From positions 62,001 to 126,000 of the forward strand of contig NZ_KB906607.1 in the NCBI RefSeq assembly GCF_000381525.1: 64,000 nucleotides of DNA, in the 5' to 3' direction. The stretch's first letter is position 1; every line of letters begins with the position of its first letter. This DNA comes from Peptostreptococcus anaerobius VPI 4330 = DSM 2949. Its GTDB lineage: Bacteria; Bacillota; Clostridia; Peptostreptococcales; Peptostreptococcaceae. The notes under the pieces were generated by a model that was given only the letters and a program-made list of their open reading frames with translations, was not told where the DNA came from and searched no databases. The translations under genes were made by a program, and so were the position numbers. This document shows positions 15,480 to 23,766 of the stretch, one piece after another.

Positions 15480-16421
15480 CTAGAACGGTACTACAGGATC
15501 ATCCTCTAGGTTATCAAACCCATCAAACATTACCTGCCCATCATCCTTTTGAATTGTTTCTTTTTCTTTTAGATCTTCCTTTGGCACATCTTCAAAATCT
15601 GCATCTATCACCTCATTGTTGGCATTAACTTCTATTTCTTCTCTAACATTCTCGTCTACAATTTCAACTTCCCTTTCACTTGAAGTATCTTCATCACTAT
15701 TTGCATACGAATCTGCAAATAACACACTTGTATCATCACTAGTATTTATATAGAATTTACAAGCCCTGTTAATTACAGTTCTGATTGCCATCTGGTCTGT
15801 AAATTGATTGTGAGCCTTACTCTTCCCGTTTGTAGCACCCATGGACCAAGCATTTCTTATCTGTGCCATATTCATTACTTCCGTATGCAATACGCCGTGT
15901 TCACCGATAATTAAAGCAAAAGCACCCTTTATGCTGTTAGTGTCTATGCTATCAAAATTCCTTTCAAACTTCTTAATCTTGATACACCCTGTGTTATAGT
16001 CAAACTCTGTTTCAAATACATCTTTATCATAGATTGCGTATCCCTTTACATCCTTAACTTCTGGTACTGCACTTTTTGTAACTGCTATAGTACCTAAATA
16101 TGACCTAGACATTGTTAACTTGCTACCGTATGGTATAAAGTAACACTGGTTTTTAGCAGGTGTTAACCCCTGCACAGCCATATCAAGTAGAGATTGATAT
16201 ATTGATTCTTTAGTACAAGATTCAAGGACGGATTTGCCGTTCTTATCCTTAGCCTGAGATAATGTTAAATACGCAGACTTCATAGCATTTTCAACGCTAT
16301 ATGTTTTAGGAAGATGTAATACTCCATCATTCATATACTTGTTGATAGCGTTTAATGCACTATCAGTTATATTTTTCTCTGCTACATAACCTTTCTTGCT
16401 CTCTGTTACCTGATTACTCAT
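15480..16421 (-). CDS. recT: RecT-family single-strand annealing protein
   Basis: 313 residues. The family core at about 20-235 includes YLTLSQAKDKNGKSVLESCTKESIYQSLLDMAVQGLTPAKNQCYFIPYGSKL and the conserved ARFL-type region; the C-terminus is acidic and ends in VVPF, like an SSB tip. It anneals complementary single strands for phage recombination. No RecE-type exonuclease is adjacent; the MBL-fold gene downstream or the SMC-like ATPase upstream may fill that role. It overlaps the upstream gene by 8 bases. Confidence 0.93.
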   Translation of the reverse strand: MSNQVTESKKGYVAEKNITDSALNAINKYMNDGVLHLPKTYSVENAMKSAYLTLSQAKDKNGKSVLESCTKESIYQSLLDMAVQGLTPAKNQCYFIPYGSKLTMSRSYLGTIAVTKSAVPEVKDVKGYAIYDKDVFETEFDYNTGCIKIKKFERNFDSIDTNSIKGAFALIIGEHGVLHTEVMNMAQIRNAWSMGATNGKSKAHNQFTDQMAIRTVINRACKFYINTSDDTSVLFADSYANSDEDTSSEREVEIVDENVREEIEVNANNEVIDADFEDVPKEDLKEKETIQKDDGQVMFDGFDNLEDDPVVPF

Positions 16422-18378
16422 TGAACTTACCTCCCAATATTTCTAAACTATCTATATCATCAGCCACTAGATTAATAACCTGTGTATCAACCTTTTCTAG
16501 CTTGATAATTGACTCCCTGTTATCTATGAATATAGGTAATCTCACATCATAATGTTTACCTATAACATCTATAATCGCTAGACCGGCATTGATTTTACTA
16601 GCAGTGTTTAAATCGCTATACGGTACTCCATCAACCATAGCCTTGCAGCACTCATTGATACCACCATTTACCTGTGTTTCAAATAGCTTAAATTCAACAC
16701 CCTTGAAGTGATTGTTTATGTTGCTTTCAAGTAAACTAACCCTAGTAGTTATAAACAACTCGCACAATTCTATATCTCTTTGAATACTTGCAAGCCCCCT
16801 TACAACTTCCTTTTCCTTAGCTTCAAGTTCGTCTATCCTAGACCTTGTATTCTCGTTTATTTGAGCCTGTCCAAGCTTACTAGATAAATCCTTAATATCT
16901 TTTTTTAGAACCTCTATACTAGCCCTGTAGCCCTCTTTTTCGCTATCTACACTAGAGTTTTTTAGCACTTCCAACCTCTTTTTTATATCATCCAAAACAG
17001 TTTCATAATTACTAATATCGTGAACTTCCTGTAAAGTAAATTCAGGTTCACAAGAACAATTATTTAATGCTTCGTTTATTTTATTTAGATCTGAATTTAT
17101 ATTTTCTAATTCTTTCTCTTTACCCTCTATACAAGCTATAGTTTCATTTAACTGTTCTTCCTTTATCTCAATATCACCGGCTATCCTTTTCCCCTCGTTA
17201 CCTATTTTTTCAAGCTTACTAGCCTTTTTACTATTGAAGCTTGAAATATATTTTTCTATCACATCATCAGCATTATCAAGAGGTCTACCACAAGTAGGGC
17301 AGTTACCTACACCATCAAGATTTTCAGGCTTGCCAGTGTATACAGTTGCATATTCTTTAGCCAGTTCATCTTTTCTATCTTTTAACCTTTTGATGTCGCT
17401 ATCAAGACAATTCTTTGTAGTAATCATTGTTTTTAGTTCAGCATCATTCATTTTTTGAATTAATGTAAAATCAGCAAGCTTACCTCTTAACTCATTCTTT
17501 TTAGATAGTGCTGCATCTGTAGCATTAGATTTGATTTTCCTTATCCTACTTTCCACCTCTAACTTTTCAGCTATCAACTTGTTTATTTCATCTGAATTAT
17601 CATTTATACCAGACATCTTTTCTTCAAGTTTTTTTATTTCATTTTCTTTGCCCTTTATTTCTTTTTCGATTGCTTCAACATCTACATTAACTATCATATT
17701 CTGTAGTTCAGATACCCTAGCAGGCAGTTCTTTCTTCTCGTCTGCCAACTTCTTCATACTAGCCTTTTTAGACTTTAGTAGATTGTCTACCCCCTTAGCT
17801 TCTATATCGTCCTGTATAGGTTCTATATCCTTTTCTATAGCTACCACATCAGTTACAGCTACATCACCCACTATAGACATAACCATTTCTCTAGCATCCT
17901 TCCACTTAACTTGTGTACTAAAGAATAGTGGGTTAGTTAATAGTTTAAATAGGTCCTCAGATGTAAACTTGTCCTCGATATACTTCTTATAGTCGTTCTT
18001 TTTATACAGTATATCGTCTATCTCATAATCCGTCTTATTCCCTGCATACACCTCTTCGGATGAACCTCTTTTTTTAGTCCAGTTTTCTTTATACATCTTC
18101 TTTAGGACCACTTTCATACCGTCAATATCAAAGTATCCTTCTACCTCAACATCTACCCTTAGATAGTTGTTATTCTTGTCTAGTGGCTTGATATTAAAGT
18201 CTGCCCTGTTATCACTATCCTTGTCGAATAGCAGCCATGTAAATGCATCAAATATACTAGTCTTACCAGTAGCATTAGCACCCTTTATAGTGCTTTCTAA
18301 CCCGTCGAATGTAATATCAAGGCTATTAACGCCCTTAAAATTACTAATTTTTAATCTTTCCAAAGTGATTTTTTTCAT
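16414..18378 (-). CDS. SMC/Rad50-like ATPase with zinc hook
   Basis: 654 residues: Walker A GANATGKTSIFDAF near 33-46, a long coiled coil at about 190-560 interrupted by a CPTCGRPL zinc-hook motif near 363, and the C-terminal half (YSDLNTASKINAGLAIIDVIG and IFIDNRESI as Walker B). It resembles SbcC/Rad50 but lacks an SbcD/Mre11 nuclease neighbour. It probably prepares DNA ends for RecT. Shorter than host SbcC (about 1,000 or more residues), which is normal for phage versions. Confidence 0.87.
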   Translation of the reverse strand: MKKITLERLKISNFKGVNSLDITFDGLESTIKGANATGKTSIFDAFTWLLFDKDSDNRADFNIKPLDKNNNYLRVDVEVEGYFDIDGMKVVLKKMYKENWTKKRGSSEEVYAGNKTDYEIDDILYKKNDYKKYIEDKFTSEDLFKLLTNPLFFSTQVKWKDAREMVMSIVGDVAVTDVVAIEKDIEPIQDDIEAKGVDNLLKSKKASMKKLADEKKELPARVSELQNMIVNVDVEAIEKEIKGKENEIKKLEEKMSGINDNSDEINKLIAEKLEVESRIRKIKSNATDAALSKKNELRGKLADFTLIQKMNDAELKTMITTKNCLDSDIKRLKDRKDELAKEYATVYTGKPENLDGVGNCPTCGRPLDNADDVIEKYISSFNSKKASKLEKIGNEGKRIAGDIEIKEEQLNETIACIEGKEKELENINSDLNKINEALNNCSCEPEFTLQEVHDISNYETVLDDIKKRLEVLKNSSVDSEKEGYRASIEVLKKDIKDLSSKLGQAQINENTRSRIDELEAKEKEVVRGLASIQRDIELCELFITTRVSLLESNINNHFKGVEFKLFETQVNGGINECCKAMVDGVPYSDLNTASKINAGLAIIDVIGKHYDVRLPIFIDNRESIIKLEKVDTQVINLVADDIDSLEILGGKFNE

Positions 18379-18477
18379 TTTTCTTCTTTTCCTTTCTAAA
18401 ATATGCTATAATCTATTTAAACCTTTCTGGTTTATGTTATAATCTTGGTGGTCGGATTAGTGATATTCTCCTGCCAC

Positions 18478-19014
18478 CTATTTTCTTTTATATGAAGCTG
18501 AGTATTTCGCTTCATATTTTTTTATGGTATTTTTTACGCCAATCAGGTTAGCAACGCTCAAATAACCTTTAAACACTCCATCATTTTCCGACCACTTAAC
18601 ATGACTTTTTCTAAGATCCTTGGCAAGTTCAACATCTTTCCTTATAACCTTACTCACATCATCAATCACTATTAAGCCACTATCAGGAAGTAACGATATT
18701 TTAAATAGTTTAGTTGAAATACCTTCCCTTGATTGATCTAGTAAAAAGTTAAATTCATTTAGCTTTTTTTCAAGTTTAAATTTTTTCACTCTTAGATTCA
18801 CTATTTCCTGTGATCTATAAGGCCTCTCCCTTTTTTCCTTTATAGCCCTATTATTTTCTAACGCCTTAAAAGATATTTCGTCACTAACACAATCAATAAC
18901 AGCTTTTATTTTTTTAGTTCCATTAGGGTCAGATATTTTAATATAGCCCGGTTCAATCAACCCCATTCTAATTCCTTTTAATTCTCTATCTACACACTCC
19001 TGCGAACGTCCCAT
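18478..19014 (-). CDS. Hypothetical phage protein (178 aa)
   Basis: A basic, helical protein with a central coiled coil (VNLRVKKFKLEKKLNEFNFLLDQSREG). No recognised domain. It overlaps the previous 79-codon gene by 29 bases. The 99 bases between it and the SMC-like gene hold two small hairpins but no clear promoter. Confidence 0.6.
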   Translation of the reverse strand: MGRSQECVDRELKGIRMGLIEPGYIKISDPNGTKKIKAVIDCVSDEISFKALENNRAIKEKRERPYRSQEIVNLRVKKFKLEKKLNEFNFLLDQSREGISTKLFKISLLPDSGLIVIDDVSKVIRKDVELAKDLRKSHVKWSENDGVFKGYLSVANLIGVKNTIKKYEAKYSASYKRK

Positions 19015-19225
19015 CTGGAAACATCACACTCCTAACACTTTTATCAAAACTATATATAACACCCATTTCCATTTTTTGAGCCTTTCCATGCTTGTTTATG
19101 AACATTATGTCATCACCCCAAGCCTCGCCCTCTTCTCTTACAACGCCCATATCCTCTACCCTAGTAGCCCTATCAACATTGTATGTATTAATAAACTTTT
19201 CTAATTCTTCCCTTCTCATTTTCAA
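18986..19225 (-). CDS. Small hypothetical phage protein (79 aa)
   Basis: A compact mixed alpha/beta protein (GDDIMFINKHGKAQKMEMGVIYSFDKSVRSVMFPDG). Six bases after the RadC-like gene and overlapping the following gene, so part of the same operon. No recognised family. Confidence 0.55.
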   Translation of the reverse strand: MKMRREELEKFINTYNVDRATRVEDMGVVREEGEAWGDDIMFINKHGKAQKMEMGVIYSFDKSVRSVMFPDGTFAGVCR

Positions 19226-19231
19226 ATCTCC

Positions 19232-19693
19232 TTATATATCACTTTCTTTTTTAAAACTATAGTAATCATCTTCGCTTACTACAATATGGTCTAGTAATTC
19301 TATCCCTATGATTTTGCCTGCATCATAACATCTTTCTGTTACATCCTTATCTTCTTTAGAAGGAGTAACTACGCCGGATGGATGGTTATGTGTTATTATT
19401 ACGCTATTAGCATTTACCAACAACGCTCTTTTAAATATATCTTTAGGAATTACTATTGTACAATTTGTAGTTCCCTGTGACACCAAGAACACACCGACCA
19501 CCTTATTTTTAGCGTTTAGGCATACAGCCCACAACTGTTCAACATCACTTTGGACAACTCCCAAAACCTTCATTAGTTCGTGTATGTCTTCTGGGTTGCT
19601 GACCTTAGTATCAGGATAAACAACAGCTTCTTCCCTCACTAACTCAACAAACAACCCTTTTTCAGTTCTTACCTGCCTTGTCTTATATAGCAC
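19232..19693 (-). CDS. RadC/JAB-domain protein
   Basis: 153 residues comprising the JAMM metalloprotease-like RadC domain: HNHPSGVVTPSKEDKDVTERCYDAGKIIGIELLDHIVV contains the HxH...SxxD zinc site. It lacks the N-terminal helix-hairpin-helix of full-length RadC, as is usual in mobile elements. It may take part in phage or plasmid DNA processing, although RadC itself has no proven repair activity. Overlaps the upstream gene by 11 bases. Confidence 0.85.
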   Translation of the reverse strand: MLYKTRQVRTEKGLFVELVREEAVVYPDTKVSNPEDIHELMKVLGVVQSDVEQLWAVCLNAKNKVVGVFLVSQGTTNCTIVIPKDIFKRALLVNANSVIITHNHPSGVVTPSKEDKDVTERCYDAGKIIGIELLDHIVVSEDDYYSFKKESDI

Positions 19694-19901
19694 TTGCTAC
19701 ACCCCCAAACTCTATATCTCTCAACCTTTTTATCTCTTCCATATCCAGCGACCTGCAGAAGAAGCTAAAATCTACATCTTCCTGAGTTTTTGCATACTCT
19801 AGGAAATCTTTCTTTCTAGTAAATCCAAATTCTTTTTTTACCTTCTTCATTACTTCTTTTTCCTTAGCCTTTATTTCCTCGTTCTTTGTTACCCTCGGCA
19901 T
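19683..19901 (-). CDS. Small charged phage protein
   Basis: Beginning at MPRVTKNEE the product has 72 residues, lysine-rich and helical, ending FGGVASAI. The inner ATG is preferred because a GAGGGGG site stands before it; the longer ORF would intrude on the XRE gene. Unknown function. Confidence 0.55.
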   Translation of the reverse strand: MPRVTKNEEIKAKEKEVMKKVKKEFGFTRKKDFLEYAKTQEDVDFSFFCRSLDMEEIKRLRDIEFGGVASAI

Positions 19902-19903
19902 AT

Positions 19904-20335
19904 CTAATAACCCCCTCTGCAATACTGAATAGTCAAGCAAGATTTTTGCAGACCGTTAATACAATTTAAAACTCTATGCCACTCCTCGAACTCCTCTTCA
20001 TCTATGATATTGTCATAGGCTATGTTAAGCATCTTGTTGCTCTGCTCCCTAACATCATCAACATTCTTAAGTAACATTACAACTGCATGGCTTAGAGAAG
20101 TAACATCAACCTCAGGTAGCGTTTTGCCTGTTCCCTTTTTCCTTAGATGCTTATAGCAAAGAATTGGACAATCGTATAATTCAGCCATATCTACCACTAT
20201 GTCATCGGGTATATTACGCCTACCACACTCATAACTAGCTATAGTTTCTGTGGCTATGTTCAGTAATTCTGCTGCCTTTTCTTGTGTTAGTCCTGACTGC
20301 TCCCTAGCCCTTTGATAAATTGATTTTTCTCTCAT
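19904..20335 (-). CDS. XRE-family transcriptional regulator
   Basis: Helix-turn-helix at residues 5-58 (IYQRAREQSGLTQEKAAELLNIATETIASYECGRRNIP) followed by about 85 residues with a helical effector or dimer region. The ATG chosen follows AAAGGAGA. It is the second gene of the leftward operon, after the Cro-like gene, and its 95-base upstream gap carries another GTTAAC element. Confidence 0.8.
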   Translation of the reverse strand: MREKSIYQRAREQSGLTQEKAAELLNIATETIASYECGRRNIPDDIVVDMAELYDCPILCYKHLRKKGTGKTLPEVDVTSLSHAVVMLLKNVDDVREQSNKMLNIAYDNIIDEEEFEEWHRVLNCINGLQKSCLTIQYCRGGY

Positions 20336-20454
20336 TTGTGATATTCTCCTTTCTTCCACCTATGTACAACTCACATTCTCAATTTGTACTAATTGTGACT
20401 GTTGTTTATACTATTTGTGTTTTATAATTTAAAATATAGTTTTGTTTACGTTAA

Positions 20455-20652
20455 CTAATTTTCTAAAAAAAAGTAGTCTAGTGATTTATTAAGCAGCTTG
20501 CACATTTTTATCATCTCACTTTCAGTAAACTCATTTTTACCATTTTCTTTGTTGCAGTATGCTGGTTTTGACATACCTAACAGCTCTGCCATTCTATCTT
20601 GAGTGTACCCAAGTTCTGTTCTAGCACCCTTTATTCTAAGAGACCTATTCAT
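20455..20652 (-). CDS. Cro-like XRE regulator
   Basis: 65 residues from MNRSLRIKGARTELGYTQDRMAELLGMSKPAYCNKENGKNEF, a single helix-turn-helix domain, divergently transcribed from the CI-like gene. The ATG follows GGGGGTGAT; the longer upstream extension (MYLLTLCC...) has no ribosome site and would run through operators. It is the expected first gene of the lytic operon, repressing the CI promoter. Confidence 0.82.
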   Translation of the reverse strand: MNRSLRIKGARTELGYTQDRMAELLGMSKPAYCNKENGKNEFTESEMIKMCKLLNKSLDYFFLEN

Positions 20653-20683
20653 ATTATCACCCCCATCCATATGTTTTGCATTT

Positions 20684-20766
20684 GTTAACTTAATTATACA
20701 ACACAATGTTAACAAATACAATACTTATTTTGTAAAATTCTATTATTTATTTATTGTATTGTTAAC
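20684..20766. promoter_or_regulatory. Lysogeny-switch operators (three GTTAAC palindromes)
   Basis: The divergent region holds GTTAAC at 20684-20689, 20708-20713 and 20761-20766, each within TTGTTAAC or its reverse complement. A fourth copy is at 20450-20455. Spacing of the first two is 24 bp. They overlap the likely CI promoter: TTGTTA with TAAAAT 16 bp downstream, or the exact TATAAT around 20794. Three operators between cro and cI is the classical layout. Confidence 0.6.
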
Positions 20767-20836
20767 TTATATGTGAAATATAAAATATAGTTGTATAATT
20801 TATATACAAAGTATCATTTTAGGAAAGGAGGTTTCT

Positions 20837-21205
20837 ATGAACTTCGCAATAAGATTTAAGCAACTAAGGAGAGAATTGGATTACACACAGGAAGAATTGG
20901 CGGATTTTTATAATAAAAAGTACTATACAACTTTTAATAAGTCCACAATATCACAGTATGAAAATGGTAAAAGGCTCCCGGATTTAGATACCATATCTAA
21001 TTGGGCTGACTTGTTCGATGTTTCTATTGATTATTTAGCAGGTAAGACCGATATTAAAGAAATAAATAGAACTAAACCTTCTTCATTACATACTGATATT
21101 ACAACAATGGCAGCACACAAGGCAGACCTGACACAAGGAATAAAAAACATTGATGGTTTAAAGGATTTGTTAAGAGAGATTGTAAAAGAAGAATTAGGTA
21201 AATAG
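20837..21205 (+). CDS. CI-like phage repressor
   Basis: 122 residues: XRE helix-turn-helix at 4-66 (FKQLRRELDYTQEELADFYNKKYYTTFNKSTISQYENGKRLP) and a short C-terminal tail ending LREIVKEELGK, a helical dimerization segment. There is no LexA-type peptidase domain, so induction probably needs the ImmA-like protease and/or the antirepressor. A strong AGGAAAGGAGG precedes the start. Confidence 0.85.
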   Translation: MNFAIRFKQLRRELDYTQEELADFYNKKYYTTFNKSTISQYENGKRLPDLDTISNWADLFDVSIDYLAGKTDIKEINRTKPSSLHTDITTMAAHKADLTQGIKNIDGLKDLLREIVKEELGK

Positions 21206-21218
21206 AAAGGATATCGAT

Positions 21219-22184
21219 ATGGGTAAAAAGGTTATTCCTAATGATGAAATACTAACTAAGTTAGATGCTTTTCTAAATGAACTTGATGATGATAGGTCAA
21301 GTAAAACAAAGTATTGGATTAATGATTATATCAGGTTTCAAAAAGAAGAAATAAAGATATCGTCTAATTCTAGACACGCATATAAAAAATATAATCGTGG
21401 GGATATAATAAAGGTACACTTTGGTTTTAGGGTCGGACGTGAGTTTGGTGGTCTACACTATGCAATCGTTATAGGTGGGCACAAAAATAGAAAAAGTGAT
21501 GTTCTTACTGTTATACCTCTTAAATCAGCAAAACCAAATGTAAATGTAGATTTTCTAAAAAATGGCGAGTATTATTTAGGACACAATGTTTGTGATGCAA
21601 TAAATAAAAATTTAAACTTACATTTTCAAAAACTAACTGAAATCAACCTTCTATTTACAAGTAAAAAAAATACACTAGATAACTTGAAAAATGATGCTAA
21701 AGGGCTTGATGATATATTAAATAGCCTTATAAATAATATTGATAAGACCGATGATTCCCAAGATAACAGTAAAATTATAAAGGCTAGTGAATTAGTTTCT
21801 AATATTAACAATAAATTAAAGGATGAAATACTTGATATTCTATTAAAATGTAATCAACTTGGAATATTAAAAGCAAATACCCTTTTAAATTTAAAGCGAC
21901 CAGCAGATTTAAGTTTTGAAGATATGAATAGATATATAAATACTATTAACAAGTCGTTGAAAGATGAATTAACATATATAGAAAAACTACTAAAAGAAAA
22001 TGATAGAATGAAAGTAAACGGTAGTATCGCATTGTTAAACCAGATAACAACCATAAGTAAAATTCGAATCTATGACCCAAAAACAAAAACAGACGCTTTA
22101 AATGATATTAAGATAAGTGATGAAAATTTAAAAAATATAGATAACGAGTTAAAAAAAATGCTCATTGAATCTATTGACAAATAA
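21219..22184 (+). CDS. PemK/MazF-fold protein with long helical C-terminus
   Basis: 321 residues. At about 60-150 the pattern YNRGDIIKVHFGFRVGREFGGLHYAIVI...SDVLTVIPLKS matches the PemK/MazF endoribonuclease fold. The remaining 170 residues are helical and charged. Canonical toxins are about 110 residues, so this is an enlarged form. It directly follows the CI-like gene, with no separate small antitoxin gene. Whether it cuts RNA is unknown; the small RNA gene just downstream is a possible partner. Confidence 0.75.
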   Translation: MGKKVIPNDEILTKLDAFLNELDDDRSSKTKYWINDYIRFQKEEIKISSNSRHAYKKYNRGDIIKVHFGFRVGREFGGLHYAIVIGGHKNRKSDVLTVIPLKSAKPNVNVDFLKNGEYYLGHNVCDAINKNLNLHFQKLTEINLLFTSKKNTLDNLKNDAKGLDDILNSLINNIDKTDDSQDNSKIIKASELVSNINNKLKDEILDILLKCNQLGILKANTLLNLKRPADLSFEDMNRYINTINKSLKDELTYIEKLLKENDRMKVNGSIALLNQITTISKIRIYDPKTKTDALNDIKISDENLKNIDNELKKMLIESIDK

Positions 22185-22202
22185 TGAAAAAGATGCTATA
22201 TT
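22174..22202 (+). promoter_or_regulatory. Consensus sigma-A promoter
   Basis: TTGACA, a 17-bp spacer and TATATT. The -35 box lies over the last codons of the PemK-like gene. Predicted start of transcription is about 22209-22211, just ahead of the repeats. It is one of the best promoter matches in the window. Confidence 0.8.
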
Positions 22203-22209
22203 CTTTATA

Positions 22210-22312
22210 TAATATATTACCTGTTTCGGCAGGTACTGGAGAACATTTTATCTGTTTCGGCAGGTACTGGAATTAGGAAAGCACTATTCATTGTTTGGAT
22301 AGTGCTTTTTTA
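22210..22312 (+). ncRNA. Putative small RNA with two 31-nt repeats and its own terminator
   Basis: Between promoter and terminator there is no ORF with a ribosome site. Two copies of a 20-base element (22221-22240 and 22252-22271) recur every 31 bases. Each begins with CCUG/UCUG, a UUUCGG loop and CAGG, and is followed by UACUGGA; the loop UUUC could pair with GGAG or GGAA to make an H-type pseudoknot. This resembles, but is shorter than, the repeat antitoxins of type III toxin-antitoxin systems. The identification as RNA gene is inference from architecture. Confidence 0.55.
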
Positions 22313-22313
22313 T
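22278..22313 (+). terminator. Rho-independent terminator of the repeat RNA
   Basis: A perfect 10-bp stem (AAAGCACTAT/ATAGTGCTTT) with an 11-base loop, followed by TTTTTTATTTG. It separates the repeats from the lipoprotein gene, which starts about 30 bases later, so partial read-through may feed that gene. Confidence 0.85.
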
Positions 22314-22343
22314 TTGTTTAAATTAATTTATTTGGAGGAATTT

Positions 22344-23105
22344 ATGAAAAAATTATTATCAACTATTTCAGCTTTATTAATCGGTGTTTCACTTGTTGCC
22401 TGTAGTGAGAAAAAAGAGCAAGTACACTATTACGATAACGATTATGTGCAGGCTGTTAAAATGGGGCTTGAGAGACGTATTAAGATAGTAGATGGGGATG
22501 AGTATAAAAACGCCCAATCACCTAATGAAAAGGATCTAATAGTTTTAAAAGGTGTTAAGGAAGAATTAAACACAGTCAACGGATTTAAGGATAAGACTTT
22601 TAACAATCCCGAACTAAAAAAGATAGCTCAGGACTACGAAAAAGCACTTACAATACAGTCTGAAAACCTACCTATAAACAATGATTTAGATAAAAGTAAG
22701 GCTTTTGAGGATGCATATAACGATAGAACAAAGATAATAATTACTCTAATAGATAAGTACGGACTAAAAATTGACAGAAATATAGAAACAGAATTTAGAC
22801 AGAACGCAAATTCAGTCACTAAAAAAGATAATGTTGAATCTAAGTTAATAGATGCATTAAAAGCATCAGAATTTAAAAAATTAGAACAACAACATTACGG
22901 TGCTAACATCAAAAATACAACTGGTGAAAAATTAGGTAACTTAATTATTAACTTTAAATTAATAGATAAGGATGGCGTTACAATCGGTACAGGTCAGTAT
23001 GCTAATACAACTGAATGGGCACCAGACGAAGTTAAAAGTATAGATTTCTATACAACATCAAAAAAGAACTTTGAAAAAATAGAATTTAGCATACAGCAAT
23101 TATAA
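22344..23105 (+). CDS. Prophage lipoprotein with FxLYD-like C-terminal domain
   Basis: 253 residues from MKKLLSTISALLIGVSLVACSEKK: a signal peptide with lipobox LVAC, so it is exported and lipid-anchored. The middle is helical and charged. The last 85 residues (NTTGEKLGNLIINFKLIDKDGVTIGTGQYANTTEWAPDEVKSIDFYT) match the FxLYD immunoglobulin-like pattern. GGAGGAATTT is the ribosome site; an upstream ORF start at 22302 is not used. Lipoproteins in this lysogeny position often block superinfecting phage DNA entry, which I infer here from location only. Confidence 0.78.
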   Translation: MKKLLSTISALLIGVSLVACSEKKEQVHYYDNDYVQAVKMGLERRIKIVDGDEYKNAQSPNEKDLIVLKGVKEELNTVNGFKDKTFNNPELKKIAQDYEKALTIQSENLPINNDLDKSKAFEDAYNDRTKIIITLIDKYGLKIDRNIETEFRQNANSVTKKDNVESKLIDALKASEFKKLEQQHYGANIKNTTGEKLGNLIINFKLIDKDGVTIGTGQYANTTEWAPDEVKSIDFYTTSKKNFEKIEFSIQQL

Positions 23106-23223
23106 CCAAGATATTACGGGCAGGGTGATTCCTTGCCCTATAAAAAACGAGCATAAAGAACATATGTTTTTTATTTTTTTTAGCATCTTAAAGAACGTAT
23201 GTTTATTTTGGAAAGGAGCATAC

Positions 23224-23748
23224 ATGGAAAACACATCTACTACACTAGAAGATCTATACAAATTTATAGATGATAATGATATAGCTTTAGAATACATACC
23301 TAGCCTAAAAGAGAAATATAACCTTGATGGACTATTCTCTACCGCATTAGATAAAAATATTATCCTACTAGATTCTAGCTTAGAAAAGGACACCAAACAA
23401 CATATATCCGTCCTAGCAGAAGAATGTGGTCACTACTCCACATCATACGGCAATAATATCAAAAATATAGATAGCTACAACACTAAGGTGTTAATAGAAA
23501 AATGTGAGCTAAAAGCAGATAAATGGAAGTGTAAATTCATAATTCCAGATGCTTTATTAAGAGCAAAGCTACTAGAACATAATAGCTTATTAGAAGTCGC
23601 TACGGACCTGCACATAGATATTGATATCGTTATTAATAGATTAACCTATCTATCACATCAAAGCCCTAGATACTGGCTATCAGACAATATATACATAAAT
23701 CTAACATCGCTACCTAACCTACATAAGGTTGATATAAATAATAAATAA
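23224..23748 (+). CDS. ImmA/IrrE-like metallopeptidase (variant motif)
   Basis: 174 residues. HISVLAEECGHYST (residues 60-73) corresponds to the metallopeptidase helix, but the first zinc His of HExxH is Glu here, a variant often seen in phage ImmA-like proteins. ImmA proteases cleave the CI-type repressor on SOS signals. The CI here lacks a self-cleavage domain, consistent with this scheme. Start chosen for the GGAAAGGAGC site; the longer upstream ORF (from 23125) is a chance extension. Confidence 0.8.
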   Translation: MENTSTTLEDLYKFIDDNDIALEYIPSLKEKYNLDGLFSTALDKNIILLDSSLEKDTKQHISVLAEECGHYSTSYGNNIKNIDSYNTKVLIEKCELKADKWKCKFIIPDALLRAKLLEHNSLLEVATDLHIDIDIVINRLTYLSHQSPRYWLSDNIYINLTSLPNLHKVDINNK

Positions 23749-23766
23749 TTTAGGAGGAATAAAACA

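Noticed and set aside
18379-18477. Promoter or regulatory RNA between the SMC-like gene and the 178-codon gene.
   Set aside because: Two TATAAT-like boxes are on the plus strand, where no gene follows, and the small minus-strand hairpins are too weak to assign.
22174-22313. Calling the repeat RNA a classical ToxIN/TenpIN/CptIN antitoxin.
   Set aside because: The gene after the terminator is a lipoprotein, not a ToxN-like toxin, and the PemK-like gene is upstream. Only the architecture is similar, so it is kept as a finding and not as a family assignment.
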